A program made the position numbers and the translations under genes. A DNA stretch of 64,000 nt from contig VBOZ01000008.1 of assembly GCA_005893305.1 (NCBI GenBank), positions 139,172-203,171 on the forward strand. The letters run 5' to 3'. Positions 45,901 through 54,531 of the stretch are shown in pieces. Origin of the DNA: Candidatus Eisenbacteria bacterium. Its GTDB lineage: Bacteria; Eisenbacteria; RBG-16-71-46; SZUA-252. Every line of letters begins with the position of its first letter. The first letter of the stretch is position 1. Below the pieces are notes generated by a model. The model saw nothing but the letters and a program-made list of their open reading frames with translations, did no database searches and was not told the origin of the DNA.

Positions 45901-48075
45901 ATGGCTCGACTCACGATCCATCGGCGCTACCCCTTCCTATCTTTCGTTGTTTCGTTCGGAGCGGCAGTGAGGGGGCGCGGGCGGCTCTTCTTGATCCTCG
46001 CCGTCATCGCCTTCGCCCTGGTTCAGTTAGCCCGGATTCTTGGCGCGGAGCGGGTGCTGACGGGCGGCGAGCTCTCCCTTCCGCTGGACGACAGCTTCAT
46101 TTACCTGCAGTACTCGAGGGCGATCGCCCAAGGTCACCCGTTCGTCTACACTCCGGGAAACGCGCCGACGACGGGCGCGACCAGCCTTTGGTACCCCCTG
46201 CTCCTCCTGCCGCCCCACCTCCTTCGCCTCTCCCCCGCGCTCTGCATCGCCTGGTCGATCGCGCTGGGCGTCGCCGCGTACGTGCTGAGCGCGCTCCTCC
46301 TCGCGCACCTTGGGCGGCGCCTCGGGGGCCCGGTCGGGGGGGGCATGGCGCTCATCCTCTTCCTAGCCAGCCCGTATCTCCTCTGGGGCTACATGAGCGG
46401 GATGGAGATCGGCCTCTACGCCACGGCCCTGCTCGGAACGTTGACGGTCTACCTGAGGGAGCGGCCGGGCGGGCGCTTCCCGACGCTCCGCTGGTGGCTC
46501 TTCGGGCTCGCCGGGTGCCGGCCCGAGGGGGCGATCCTCTGCCTCGTGTTCGGGGCGCTCATGGCGTGGGATCGTTGGCGGGCGTCGTCCCGGGACACGC
46601 CGGATGGCCCGCGCTTGGTCTCCGCCTCGCTCCTTCTCCCGCTGGCGGCCGCGGCCCTGCCGTTCGTGGTCAATCTAGCGCTGACGGGCTCGATCGAATC
46701 GACGGGCTCCCAGGCCAAGTCGGTGCTCGCGGAGCCGTATGCGGAAACCCGGGCCGAGTACCTGGCCAACACGCCGACGATCTGGCTCAACATCGCCGAG
46801 TGCTACCTGTCCCATTTCACGCTCGACGCGCGGAACCATTTCCTCCCGAGGCTCTGGTACCCGAGCGTGCTCGGAGCGCTGCTCTTCGTCCTCTTCGGAT
46901 ACCTGACGCGGCGTGGACGATGGGATCGAGGCTTGGCGCTGCTCACCCTGATCGCGGTCGGGATCGTCGTGAGCTCGATCCCGGTCTACTGGCAGATGCA
47001 CTTCTATCGCTACCAGCAGGGGCTGTTTCCGGTCGTGCTCCTGCTGATCGGATCCGGATGGGGCCGGCTCGCCGGGTGGGCCTGGGAACGGACTCCTCGA
47101 TGGGCGGGCGCGGCGTTGGCGGCCGCGGCAACCGTCGCCCCGCTCGCGCTCTGGATGACGATCCTCGTCCCGGCGAACGCCGAGATGGTCCGCGTGTACG
47201 CGCGCTGCTGCGAGAACATCTTCCACCAGCAAGTCCGCGTCGGCCGGTGGATCGATGCGAACCTGCCGCAGGACGCGCTCGTGGGTCTGAATGACGCGGG
47301 CGCGATCGCCTACTACGGAAACCGGACCACCCTGGACTTCGTGGGGCTCACCTCGGCCGGCCTCGCTCGCGTCTATCGGTCCGGGCTCGGATGCCTCTTC
47401 GAGCAGATGCGCCGGGTGCCGCCGGATCGCCAGCCGACGTACTGCGCGATCTACCCCGAGTGGTTTCCTTACTGGCGGGAGAGCGGGATCCTCGGCCCCG
47501 AGCGGTTCCGGGCGCATCTGGAGGCCAACTTGATCTGTGGCGGAAGCGACATGGTGATCTACCCCTCGTCCTGGCAGGCCGTGGCGCCGTCGGGGACGCC
47601 GGCCTTGCTTCACCCGGAGTTCGAGTCGATGCGCCTGACCGACTCGTTCGATCCGGCTTGGCTCGAGGACGAGCGCCGGCACGAGTGGAGGACCGAGCCG
47701 GAGGCGAAGGACGTGCTGCGGCGCTACGGCTACGCCGGTCGCCCCGGTCCGGCGATCACCGACGCCGGTCGGATCGTCCGGCGAAGCGGGAGATTCCGCG
47801 CAACGGTGACGCCCGGGAGGGATCTCGTGATCGTGATGCGGACCGACGCGTGGTATCCGAATCGCCTACGGGTCCTCGTCGACGGGAAGGATGCCGGGCT
47901 CTGGACCTACGCGTTTTCCGAAACGGCCTGGGTCGAGCCGCGATTCAGAGTTCCCGGAGGGCTTTTGACCCGGTCGCGGCCGGAGCTCACGATGGTTCGG
48001 GACGAGGCGGGGACCGATCCGGACGGCGCCGCGGGCCGGAACTTCAGCCCCTTCCGCATCTGGCTCTATCAGTAG
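45901..48075 (+). CDS. GT-C type integral membrane glycosyltransferase-like protein
   Basis: Up to 724 residues; GTG 45967 is an alternative start. About ten hydrophobic helices in the first 440 residues. The first periplasmic loop has LPLDDSFIYLQYSRAIAQGH, with an acidic pair as used by lipid-linked GT-C enzymes (PMT/ArnT/PglB folds), then PTTGATSLWYP. The C-terminal 290 residues form a soluble, probably periplasmic region. Substrates are unknown. Placed within the pilus locus, divergent from pilM and convergent with the minor pilin gene, it is a candidate for glycosylating pilin or another envelope protein; that is inference only. Confidence 0.72.
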   Translation: MARLTIHRRYPFLSFVVSFGAAVRGRGRLFLILAVIAFALVQLARILGAERVLTGGELSLPLDDSFIYLQYSRAIAQGHPFVYTPGNAPTTGATSLWYPLLLLPPHLLRLSPALCIAWSIALGVAAYVLSALLLAHLGRRLGGPVGGGMALILFLASPYLLWGYMSGMEIGLYATALLGTLTVYLRERPGGRFPTLRWWLFGLAGCRPEGAILCLVFGALMAWDRWRASSRDTPDGPRLVSASLLLPLAAAALPFVVNLALTGSIESTGSQAKSVLAEPYAETRAEYLANTPTIWLNIAECYLSHFTLDARNHFLPRLWYPSVLGALLFVLFGYLTRRGRWDRGLALLTLIAVGIVVSSIPVYWQMHFYRYQQGLFPVVLLLIGSGWGRLAGWAWERTPRWAGAALAAAATVAPLALWMTILVPANAEMVRVYARCCENIFHQQVRVGRWIDANLPQDALVGLNDAGAIAYYGNRTTLDFVGLTSAGLARVYRSGLGCLFEQMRRVPPDRQPTYCAIYPEWFPYWRESGILGPERFRAHLEANLICGGSDMVIYPSSWQAVAPSGTPALLHPEFESMRLTDSFDPAWLEDERRHEWRTEPEAKDVLRRYGYAGRPGPAITDAGRIVRRSGRFRATVTPGRDLVIVMRTDAWYPNRLRVLVDGKDAGLWTYAFSETAWVEPRFRVPGGLLTRSRPELTMVRDEAGTDPDGAAGRNFSPFRIWLYQ

Positions 48076-48088
48076 GTCGCGGTCCCGA

Positions 48089-49357
48089 CTACTGGTCGAT
48101 CCAGGAGGAGACCTCGTAGCCGGTCAGCGCCGCGAGCCGGCGGATCATCGCGCTCGAGTAGAGAATCCTGGTCCCCTCGGTCACCTCCGAACGACCGGTC
48201 AGCGTCCCCTGGATCAGCAGGGAGCCGAGGATCGTCGGCGCCGCGCCGCCGCCGTGGATCGTGGCGTCGCCGAGACAGATGATCATGCCGCTCCACCGTG
48301 CCTGCCCGCCCCAATCGAGATTCCCCCGCACGAGGAGAACCCCGGCTCCGGAGAGGCTGTCCGAGACGGAGAGGTCCCCTTCCACGTTCACGATCTTGAG
48401 GTTCTCGATCGAGCCCCACGATCCCGGTGGGGGGTCGCGCTGGTCTCCCGCCAGCGTCACGTCGGCGATCCGGCTCCACCCTTCGTCCATCGCCTGAAGA
48501 TCCAGATTCGTACTGGAGGAGGCGACGCTCGGGACGGCGCCGCTGCCCTTCACGCGCTGGGCTCTCGGACCGATCAGTTGAGCGGAGATCGCGTTCGGGT
48601 CGTTGGGCGAAGCGATCCCGGGGAGCGATGCCGCGTCCGCGACCGGCTCCCAGGGCGATTCGATCCCATGATCGCGCCCGTCGATCTGGAACCCGGCGCC
48701 GCGGAACGCCATGGTCCCCTCCGAATAGACCGCGGCCGGGACTGGCGGGAGCGGCCACTTGACGGCCTCCACCGTGACGATTCGTGTGTCGTGGCCGCTC
48801 GAGCCGGCGGCGGTCACGATGATCTTGGGCACGCCGCGGACCAGGTTCTCGCGAGGCGGCGTCGACGGATCGTCGTCGTCATCGCCGAACAGGACGACCT
48901 CGTTCGCGGCGTTCAGCTTGTATCGAACCTTCACCCACGGATAGTCGAGGCGATTCAATCCGGCCAGGCTGATCTGCCGGGATCCGGTCTCCGGGTAGTG
49001 CTCGCCGGCTTCGTCGACGGCGCCGTCCCCGTCGTTGTCGAGCCCATCGGTCGCCGGAACGTCGTGCTGCGGGTCGAGGCTCGAGGTCCCGGGCTGATTC
49101 ACGACGTAGCGGCCCCATCCCGGCGAGTAGCTGCCAGGGGGCTGGCCGATGTACTGCTCGCGGCCCGGGACCGACATCCGGGCCAGGACCTCGCTGAGGC
49201 CGGCCTGGGCGTTCTCGAACGCCTGGGTGCCGGACGCCGGATCGTCGACGCGCTGCTTGTCGCTCCGGGTGAGGGCCACGTACGAAATCCCGAGGGAGGT
49301 GAGGAGAAAGAGCACCAGGATGACCATCACCACGATGTTCCCCGTTCGTGCGCTCAC
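48089..49357 (-). CDS. PilX-like minor pilin/pilus assembly protein
   Basis: 422 residues from GTG 49357, which overlaps the preceding stop (GTGA). One N-terminal hydrophobic helix (RTGNIVVMVILVLFLLTSLG) preceded by Gly as for prepilin cleavage, but with no Glu at position 5. The large C-terminal part carries an Asp-rich calcium-like loop (DGLDNDGDGAVDEAGEH) and another Asp run (FGDDDDDPS), then a repetitive beta-rich region (NVEGDLSVSD, LLVRGNLDWGG). Its order with pilW- and fimT-like genes supports a PilX/PilK-like role at the pilus tip. Confidence 0.6.
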   Translation of the reverse strand: MSARTGNIVVMVILVLFLLTSLGISYVALTRSDKQRVDDPASGTQAFENAQAGLSEVLARMSVPGREQYIGQPPGSYSPGWGRYVVNQPGTSSLDPQHDVPATDGLDNDGDGAVDEAGEHYPETGSRQISLAGLNRLDYPWVKVRYKLNAANEVVLFGDDDDDPSTPPRENLVRGVPKIIVTAAGSSGHDTRIVTVEAVKWPLPPVPAAVYSEGTMAFRGAGFQIDGRDHGIESPWEPVADAASLPGIASPNDPNAISAQLIGPRAQRVKGSGAVPSVASSSTNLDLQAMDEGWSRIADVTLAGDQRDPPPGSWGSIENLKIVNVEGDLSVSDSLSGAGVLLVRGNLDWGGQARWSGMIICLGDATIHGGGAAPTILGSLLIQGTLTGRSEVTEGTRILYSSAMIRRLAALTGYEVSSWIDQ

Positions 49358-50139
49358 TGGACGTCCATCCCGGTCCACGGGGCGCTGCGCGGCACGACCG
49401 AGGCGGCGACCGTCGCGCGATCGTAATGGCCGCTCTCTAGATTTTTCTGCTTCGTCTCCGTCACCATGCTCACGATGACGGTCTTCACGCGTGGGGTGAC
49501 GCCTATGCCGGGTGGAACCCCGAGGTCGCCGCTCGACACCGTCTTGCCGAAGAAGACGCCGACCGGGTCGCTCTCCGCTCCCGGCCGGAGCTCGAGCGCG
49601 GCTCCCGCCGAGTCCCGATAGGAGAAGAGGGGAACGTCCCTCGTGCCCGCCGAGTCGCGGGACCGCTGGGTGAGGCCGAACGCGACGATCTCGCCGTGCC
49701 CCGAGACCGGGGTCGCCGTGGGGTCTCCATCGGCGCCGACCTCGCGTCGCAGGACGAAGTCGAAGGGGTTCGCGCTCGTCGTCGTGATGGGGTCGGAGGT
49801 GCTCGGATCGAGGAAGTACGTCACGACCTCTCCGGGGTCGATCCGGTGGTTGCCGTTCCGGTCCAGCGTGAACGTGACCCGGTACTGAGACCCGACCAGG
49901 ATCGACGGCTGAACGGCCGGATCGACCCCGTAGCCGGCGGAGCGCAGCTCCTGGACGATCAGGTCGACGCCGGTCCGGGCGTTCTGACTGGCCTCGGCCA
50001 GCTCCATTCCCAGCTCCACCGACCTCTCGCCGCGGACGTAGATCTCATAGAGAGAGCCCACGAAGAGACCGGAAAGCAGCACCGCGATCGTGGCCACGAC
50101 CAGGGTGGAACCCGTGCCTTCCCGCGGGGTCTCCGTCAT
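49354..50139 (-). CDS. PilW-like minor pilin
   Basis: 261 residues from ATG 50139, overlapping the fimT-like stop (ATGA). N-terminus MTETPREGTG then STLVVATIAVLLSGLFVGSL, a prepilin-type helix without the canonical FTLIE. VDLIVQELRSAGYG, typical of PilW proteins, follows. The C-terminal domain is soluble and beta-rich. Probably part of the minor pilin complex that primes assembly. Confidence 0.65.
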   Translation of the reverse strand: MTETPREGTGSTLVVATIAVLLSGLFVGSLYEIYVRGERSVELGMELAEASQNARTGVDLIVQELRSAGYGVDPAVQPSILVGSQYRVTFTLDRNGNHRIDPGEVVTYFLDPSTSDPITTTSANPFDFVLRREVGADGDPTATPVSGHGEIVAFGLTQRSRDSAGTRDVPLFSYRDSAGAALELRPGAESDPVGVFFGKTVSSGDLGVPPGIGVTPRVKTVIVSMVTETKQKNLESGHYDRATVAASVVPRSAPWTGMDVQ

Positions 50140-50645
50140 TGCACCGTTACCATTCCTGTCAGGCGAACCACCGACAGGGATCGCGTGTACCCGTCCGAGT
50201 TCGAGAAGATCAAGCTCCCGGACGCGCTCGCGCTTCCGTCGGGGAGAAACCGGAGGGTATCGGTCGGAAATGGGTTCGTGCCCGCCCGATCGACACGGAG
50301 CGACGCCGGGAGGGTGACCGCGCCATCGGTCGGTTCGCCCTCGTCGAGCTTCCCGTTGCCGCTCTGATCCTCCCAGGAGCCCCAGCGGTTCTCGGCGGCG
50401 CTCCACCAGACGACGGTTACGCGATTGTCGGTGATGGCCTTCTGGCGCACGACGCGGAACATCGCGGCGACCCGCTGCACCTGCTTGTTCAGCTCAATGC
50501 TTCTCATGAACCGGTTGAATCCGGGAACCGCGCTGGCGGTGACGATCCCGAATATCAGGAGCACGACGACGAGGTCCGAGAGGCCGAACCGGCCCTCCCG
50601 CCTGCGTCTTTGCCTTCGACCCCGGGCCGTCCGTTTCTTGGTCAT
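50136..50645 (-). CDS. FimT/GspH-like minor pilin
   Basis: 169 residues from ATG 50645 (GGGAGA seven bases upstream). A very basic leader (about 18 residues of Lys/Arg) precedes GRFGLSDLVVVLLIFGIVTA, a variant of the class III signal: Gly is not directly before Phe and Asp stands near the usual Glu5. RFMRSIELNKQVQRVAAMFRVVRQKAI and GMVTV at the C-terminus resemble FimT/GspH. It may prime the pilus or bind DNA. Confidence 0.7.
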   Translation of the reverse strand: MTKKRTARGRRQRRRREGRFGLSDLVVVLLIFGIVTASAVPGFNRFMRSIELNKQVQRVAAMFRVVRQKAITDNRVTVVWWSAAENRWGSWEDQSGNGKLDEGEPTDGAVTLPASLRVDRAGTNPFPTDTLRFLPDGSASASGSLIFSNSDGYTRSLSVVRLTGMVTVQ

Positions 50646-50693
50646 ACTTTCTCCCATGGATTCCGGAGGCCGTGGCCGCGCGGACCGCGCGCC

Positions 50694-51470
50694 TCAGGGA
50701 ATGAGTGATCGATACCAGCCAAAGAGTCTGTCGCCGTAGAGGAAGAGGACGATCGCCGCGGGCGCGAGGAAGGTTCCGAACGGGATGGCCGTTCGCCGCG
50801 AGCCCTTTCCCATCGCGATCAGAAGCGCGCCGAACACCGACCCGGCGAGCGAAGCCAGAAAGATGGCGCCGAACACGCCGGCGGCGCCGAGGAACGCTCC
50901 CATCATCGCCGCGAGCTTCACGTCGCCGCCCCCCATTCCGGGAACGCCGGTCGTGCGCTCGTACGCGTACCCCACGAGCCAGAGGCTGACGCCGCCGGCC
51001 GCCGCGCCGAGGAGCGCCGCACCGATTCCGGGAGGCGCGAAGAGGCTTGCGGCGAGGCCCAAACCGACTCCCGGAATCGTCACGACGTCCGGGATCGTTC
51101 GGGTATCGAGGTCGATCCACGCCACCGCGAGGAGCGCCAGCAGAAACGCCGCGTGCGGCACCCAGAGCACGGGGTGCGCGACGTGGCGCACGAGAAGCCA
51201 GAGGAGAACTCCCGCCGTCAGCTCCACGATCGGGTAACGCCATGGGATCGATTTCTTGCAGTCCCTGCAGCGGCCGCGGAGGATCGCGAACGAGAGCAAC
51301 GGCACGTTGTCCCACGGCCGGATCCGCTTCTTGCAGCGCGGACAGCGCGAGGGCGGCAGAACGATCGACTCCCCGCGCGGGAGGCGCGCGATGACGACGT
51401 TGAGAAAGCTCCCGAGGACGAGGCCCACGATGAAGGCGACTCCCTGAATGAACGCTCCGGATCCGATCAC
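50694..51470 (-). CDS. pilD: prepilin leader peptidase/N-methyltransferase
   Basis: 258 residues from GTG 51470, overlapping the upstream stop (GTGA). GSFLNVVIARLPRG, zinc-binding CPRC ... CRDC, and the two catalytic aspartates in AWIDLDTRTIPD and GMGGGDVKLAAMMGAFLG. Seven to eight membrane helices. It cleaves the leader of pilins and methylates the new N-terminus. Confidence 0.95.
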   Translation of the reverse strand: MIGSGAFIQGVAFIVGLVLGSFLNVVIARLPRGESIVLPPSRCPRCKKRIRPWDNVPLLSFAILRGRCRDCKKSIPWRYPIVELTAGVLLWLLVRHVAHPVLWVPHAAFLLALLAVAWIDLDTRTIPDVVTIPGVGLGLAASLFAPPGIGAALLGAAAGGVSLWLVGYAYERTTGVPGMGGGDVKLAAMMGAFLGAAGVFGAIFLASLAGSVFGALLIAMGKGSRRTAIPFGTFLAPAAIVLFLYGDRLFGWYRSLIP

Positions 51471-52141
51471 GGCTGCACCCCCTCGCCGAGGCCGCGGAGC
51501 TCGCGCCGCGCGATCTCCTGCATGTACTTGTTCCCTGTCGCGAGCACGCGCTTCCAGAGCAGCGTCGCCATCCCTCGGTTCCCCGCCTTCTCGCTCGCGA
51601 AGGCCGCGAAGCGCTCGACGTACTCGGGGTGGCCCGGCATCCGGCTCGCCCACGTGAAATAGCGGCTCGCGGCGGCGAAGTCGTGTCGACAGACGTACTG
51701 GAGGAAGCCGGCCTCGAACGCCAGGTTCCAGTTGTCCGGGTTCGCCATCCTGCCCCGCTCCAAGAGCTGGAGCCCGCGATCCGGCTTCTTCATCTCCTGG
51801 GCCAGCACGAACCCGCCGAAGATGTACGGCTGGATGAACGCCGGATCCAAATCCGCGACGATGTCCATCACGTGCCCGATCATGTCGAACTTCATGTCCG
51901 TCTGGCGATGCTCCCCGTAGTACTGGATTCCCCGGAGCCAGGCGATGTCGGCGGCCGCCGTCTCATAGCCGAGCGCTGCCTGCCGGACCATGAGCCCCGA
52001 CGGGTAGTAGAGGAGCTCGTCGGTGCCGCCCCACTGAAAGCGCCCCCTTCCCGCCTCATCGAGAAGATCCGCGCCCGCGACCAGCGCTCCCGCGGCGAGA
52101 AACGGCATGAGCGGCGCGGCCCATCTCCAGAGCCGCCTCAC
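51467..52141 (-). CDS. TPR-like membrane-anchored protein of pilus locus
   Basis: 224 residues, GTG start overlapping the permease stop (GTGA). An N-terminal membrane anchor (about 5-25), then LGYETAAADIAWLRGIQYYGE and several helical hairpins (AFIQPYIFGGFVLAQEMKKP, NWNLAFEAGFLQYVCRHDFA) resembling tetratricopeptide repeats. It is coupled to the ABC pair before it and pilD after it. It may take the place of M. xanthus PilG, the third component of that transporter, though I see no direct sequence proof. Confidence 0.6.
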   Translation of the reverse strand: MRRLWRWAAPLMPFLAAGALVAGADLLDEAGRGRFQWGGTDELLYYPSGLMVRQAALGYETAAADIAWLRGIQYYGEHRQTDMKFDMIGHVMDIVADLDPAFIQPYIFGGFVLAQEMKKPDRGLQLLERGRMANPDNWNLAFEAGFLQYVCRHDFAAASRYFTWASRMPGHPEYVERFAAFASEKAGNRGMATLLWKRVLATGNKYMQEIARRELRGLGEGVQP

Positions 52142-52908
52142 CGGAAGTCCCTTCGCTCGAAGATGGCGCCGGCGATCGTGAGGACGGCCCCCATGTAGAG
52201 GAGCGCGTAGCTCACGCCGAACGCGATCCGCTCCGGGGGCACGGCGACGCCGTGCGTCACCATGCCGCGGACATTGAAGGTGGAGAGGTGCGGGAGCGCC
52301 CAGTAGAACGCCCCGGTCAGGCCGGCCACGAACGACGACTCACCCTGACCGCCGAAGTAGAGAATCTGCTCGGCGAAGCTGCCGGTCACGATGACGCCGA
52401 GCGTGAAGAACGCCGTCAATCCCGGCGTCGTGAACGACGAGAAGAGGATGACGAACGCGGTCACGATGCCGAGCTCCATCAGGGTCAGCAGGAGGGAGCC
52501 GAGGAGAATCCACGGCGTCTCGTGGTGGACCACCGTCAACAGGGCGAGGACCATCAGGGTCATCCCCGAGAGGAGGAACCCGGTTGTCGTCCAGAGGCCG
52601 AGGAACTTGCCCATCAGAAATTCGGCGCGGCAGATCGGCTTGGCCATCACGGCGTAGATCGTGCGGCGGTCGAGCTCCTTGTGGAGCAGGCTCGAGCCGA
52701 GAAAGACCGCTAGGAGGGTCGCAAGCAACGAGGAGCCCGCGAGACCGAAGTCGGTCACGACCTTCTTCCCCTCGCCCAGCGCGAGTGGCGAGAGGACCTG
52801 GGAGGCGAAGACCAGCGCCGCGCCGAAGATCGCGAGCACGAGCACGATCCGCTCCCGGAGCACCTCGCGAATGGTGTTCCGCGCGACGGCGAGAACCCGG
52901 CTCATCAT
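52138..52908 (-). CDS. ABC-2 type permease (PilI-like by position)
   Basis: 256 residues from ATG 52908, overlapping the ATPase stop (ATGA). Six hydrophobic helices; VARNTIREVLRERIVLVLAIF at the start and LHKELDRRTIYAVMAKPICR are typical of ABC-2 permeases with NosY-like organisation. With the ATPase gene upstream it forms an exporter whose position between pilA and pilD matches M. xanthus pilH/pilI. Confidence 0.8.
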   Translation of the reverse strand: MMSRVLAVARNTIREVLRERIVLVLAIFGAALVFASQVLSPLALGEGKKVVTDFGLAGSSLLATLLAVFLGSSLLHKELDRRTIYAVMAKPICRAEFLMGKFLGLWTTTGFLLSGMTLMVLALLTVVHHETPWILLGSLLLTLMELGIVTAFVILFSSFTTPGLTAFFTLGVIVTGSFAEQILYFGGQGESSFVAGLTGAFYWALPHLSTFNVRGMVTHGVAVPPERIAFGVSYALLYMGAVLTIAGAIFERRDFR

Positions 52909-53918
52909 TCGTTCCCTTTCCCGCGGCTCAGCGCGCGGACGAAGTGCTCCTCGAGCGTCTCCCTCCGCGGCTCGACCGAATGGATGAATACCTCGCTCTG
53001 CGTCAGGAGTCCCAAGGCCCGCTGCAGAGCGGGGCCTTCCACGACGTGGATCAGCCAGCGCGTCCCGAGCGGCTCCACGCGATGCCCGGCCGCGCTGAGC
53101 TCGGCGGCCGCGCGCTCCGGCAGCGACTCCACGGCGATCTCCCATTCGCGGACGCCGGTCGCGAGAAGGCCCGGCACCGTGCCGACCTCGAGCAGCTTGC
53201 CGCCGCTCATGATGCCGACCCGGTCGCAGATCGACTCCGTCTCGGCGAGCACGTGGCTCGACATGAGAATCGTCGTGCCCCGCGTGCGCTCCTCGCGCAG
53301 GATCTGCTTCACCTCCGCGCGCCCGATCGGGTCGAGGCCCGACATCGGCTCGTCCAGGACCAGAAACGTGGGCTCGTTCAGGAGCGCCTGCGCGAGCCCG
53401 AGCCGCTGGGTCATTCCCTTCGAATATTTCCGGAGCGGCTTCCGGGCGTGCGCCGCGAGCCCGAGACGCTCGAGCAGCGTCGCGCCCGTCCGCCGCCCGG
53501 CTCGCGCGTCCAGGCCGAAGAGGGCGCACGTGAGCTCGAGATACTCGGTGGCGGTCAGGTGGTCGTAGAAACACGGGTTCTCCGGGAGATAGCCGAGCCG
53601 CCGGCGCGCCTCAGGGTCGCGCGGGTCGCGGCCGTCGAGGCGGATCATGCCCCGCGTCGGCTTGGCCAGCCCCAGGATCAACTTGATCGTGGTCGTCTTC
53701 CCGGCGCCGTTGGGGCCGAGGAGCCCGAAGATCTCGCCGCGCCCCAGCGTGAACGAGAGGCCGTTCACGGCAGTGAACGGCTTCAAGGTCATCGGATCCC
53801 GATAGACCTTTGCGAGTCCTTCCACTTCCAAGAGGGCGAGCGGCTCCACTTCCCGGATCGACCCCGTCGGTGCCGGCGCGACGCGGCCCGCTTGATTGAC
53901 GTTCTCCCGCTGCGTCAT
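52905..53918 (-). CDS. ABC transporter ATP-binding protein (PilH-like by position)
   Basis: 337 residues from ATG 53918 (GTG 53951 is possible). Walker A GPNGAGKTT, Q-loop YLPENPCFYD, signature YSKGMTQR, Walker B FLVLDEPMSGLDP, H-loop MSSHVLAE, then a C-terminal regulatory region of about 80 residues. Energises the adjacent permease. Separated from pilA by a strong terminator, so it probably has its own promoter or depends on read-through. Confidence 0.87.
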   Translation of the reverse strand: MTQRENVNQAGRVAPAPTGSIREVEPLALLEVEGLAKVYRDPMTLKPFTAVNGLSFTLGRGEIFGLLGPNGAGKTTTIKLILGLAKPTRGMIRLDGRDPRDPEARRRLGYLPENPCFYDHLTATEYLELTCALFGLDARAGRRTGATLLERLGLAAHARKPLRKYSKGMTQRLGLAQALLNEPTFLVLDEPMSGLDPIGRAEVKQILREERTRGTTILMSSHVLAETESICDRVGIMSGGKLLEVGTVPGLLATGVREWEIAVESLPERAAAELSAAGHRVEPLGTRWLIHVVEGPALQRALGLLTQSEVFIHSVEPRRETLEEHFVRALSRGKGNE

Positions 53919-53966
53919 CCCGATTCCGTTCCCCCGATTCCGCCTGATCACCGACGATTCCCGTTC

Positions 53967-54007
53967 CCCACGGTTTCACCGTGGGCAAGAGCCATGCCAG
54001 GGCTCTT
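53967..54007. repeat. two small hairpins between pilA and the ABC genes
   Basis: CCCACGG-TTTCA-CCGTGGG (53967-53985) and AAGAGCC-ATGCCAG-GGCTCTT (53987-54007), both perfect 7-bp stems, one base apart, without T-runs. They lie just past the pilA terminator on the minus strand and may stabilise or process the transcript end. Confidence 0.6.
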
Positions 54008-54035
54008 GGGGGCCCGCCGGCGCCCGAAACCCCCT

Positions 54036-54078
54036 AAAAAAGAAAGGCGGCGGATCCGATGGTCCGGAATCCGCCGCC
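54036..54078 (-). terminator. Rho-independent terminator of the pilA operon
   Basis: On the minus strand GGCGGCGGATTCCG, short loop, CGGATCCGCCGCC then TTTCTTTTTT: a 13-bp GC-rich stem with a T-run, 18 bases after the last pilA stop. Textbook form; it sets pilA expression apart from the downstream ABC genes. Confidence 0.92.
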
Positions 54079-54095
54079 CACGAGACCGTCCTTGG

Positions 54096-54503
54096 TTAGC
54101 CGTTGGTCAAGGACAGCGACAGAAGCGCCGTCTTGCCAAAGCCCTGAATCGTGTAGCCGGTCGTCGACACCACGGTCGTGCCATAGCGACCCTGAGCGGC
54201 CGGGGCCACCCACAGCGCAGCCTCGTCCACCACGCCGGTGAACGGGTTGGTCGGATACGTGCCGCTCGGCATGTTCGCCTTCACGGCCGCAGCGTCCGCC
54301 GCCACCGGGTACGTACCCGTGTTCTTCACGGCGAAGTCTTCGATCGCGAGCTGGAAGCTGTGCATGTTCGCCTTCACGCTCGCCTCACGGGCCCGGTTCT
54401 GCATCGCGATGAAGTTCGGAATCGCGATTGCCGCAAGGATCCCGATGATGACAACCACGATCATGAGCTCGATGAGGGTGAAGCCCTTCTCGTTGCGAAA
54501 CAT
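54096..54503 (-). CDS. pilA: type IV major pilin paralog 1
   Basis: 135 residues from ATG 54503 (AAGGAGA upstream). Six-residue leader ending in Gly, then FTLIELMIVVVIIGILAAIA with Phe1 and Glu5 of the mature pilin. The short C-terminal domain has no Cys pair and ends in LSLTNG. About three quarters identical to the neighbouring paralog, differing mostly in the C-terminal third. Structural subunit of the pilus fibre. Second gene of the two-pilin operon. Confidence 0.93.
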   Translation of the reverse strand: MFRNEKGFTLIELMIVVVIIGILAAIAIPNFIAMQNRAREASVKANMHSFQLAIEDFAVKNTGTYPVAADAAAVKANMPSGTYPTNPFTGVVDEAALWVAPAAQGRYGTTVVSTTGYTIQGFGKTALLSLSLTNG

Positions 54504-54531
54504 GGTAGTTCTCCTTTCGTGTGCGCCATCC

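Noticed and set aside
53967-54007. The two small hairpins as pilA terminators
   Set aside because: They lack T-runs and lie beyond the strong hairpin with T-run at 54036-54078, which is the better terminator.
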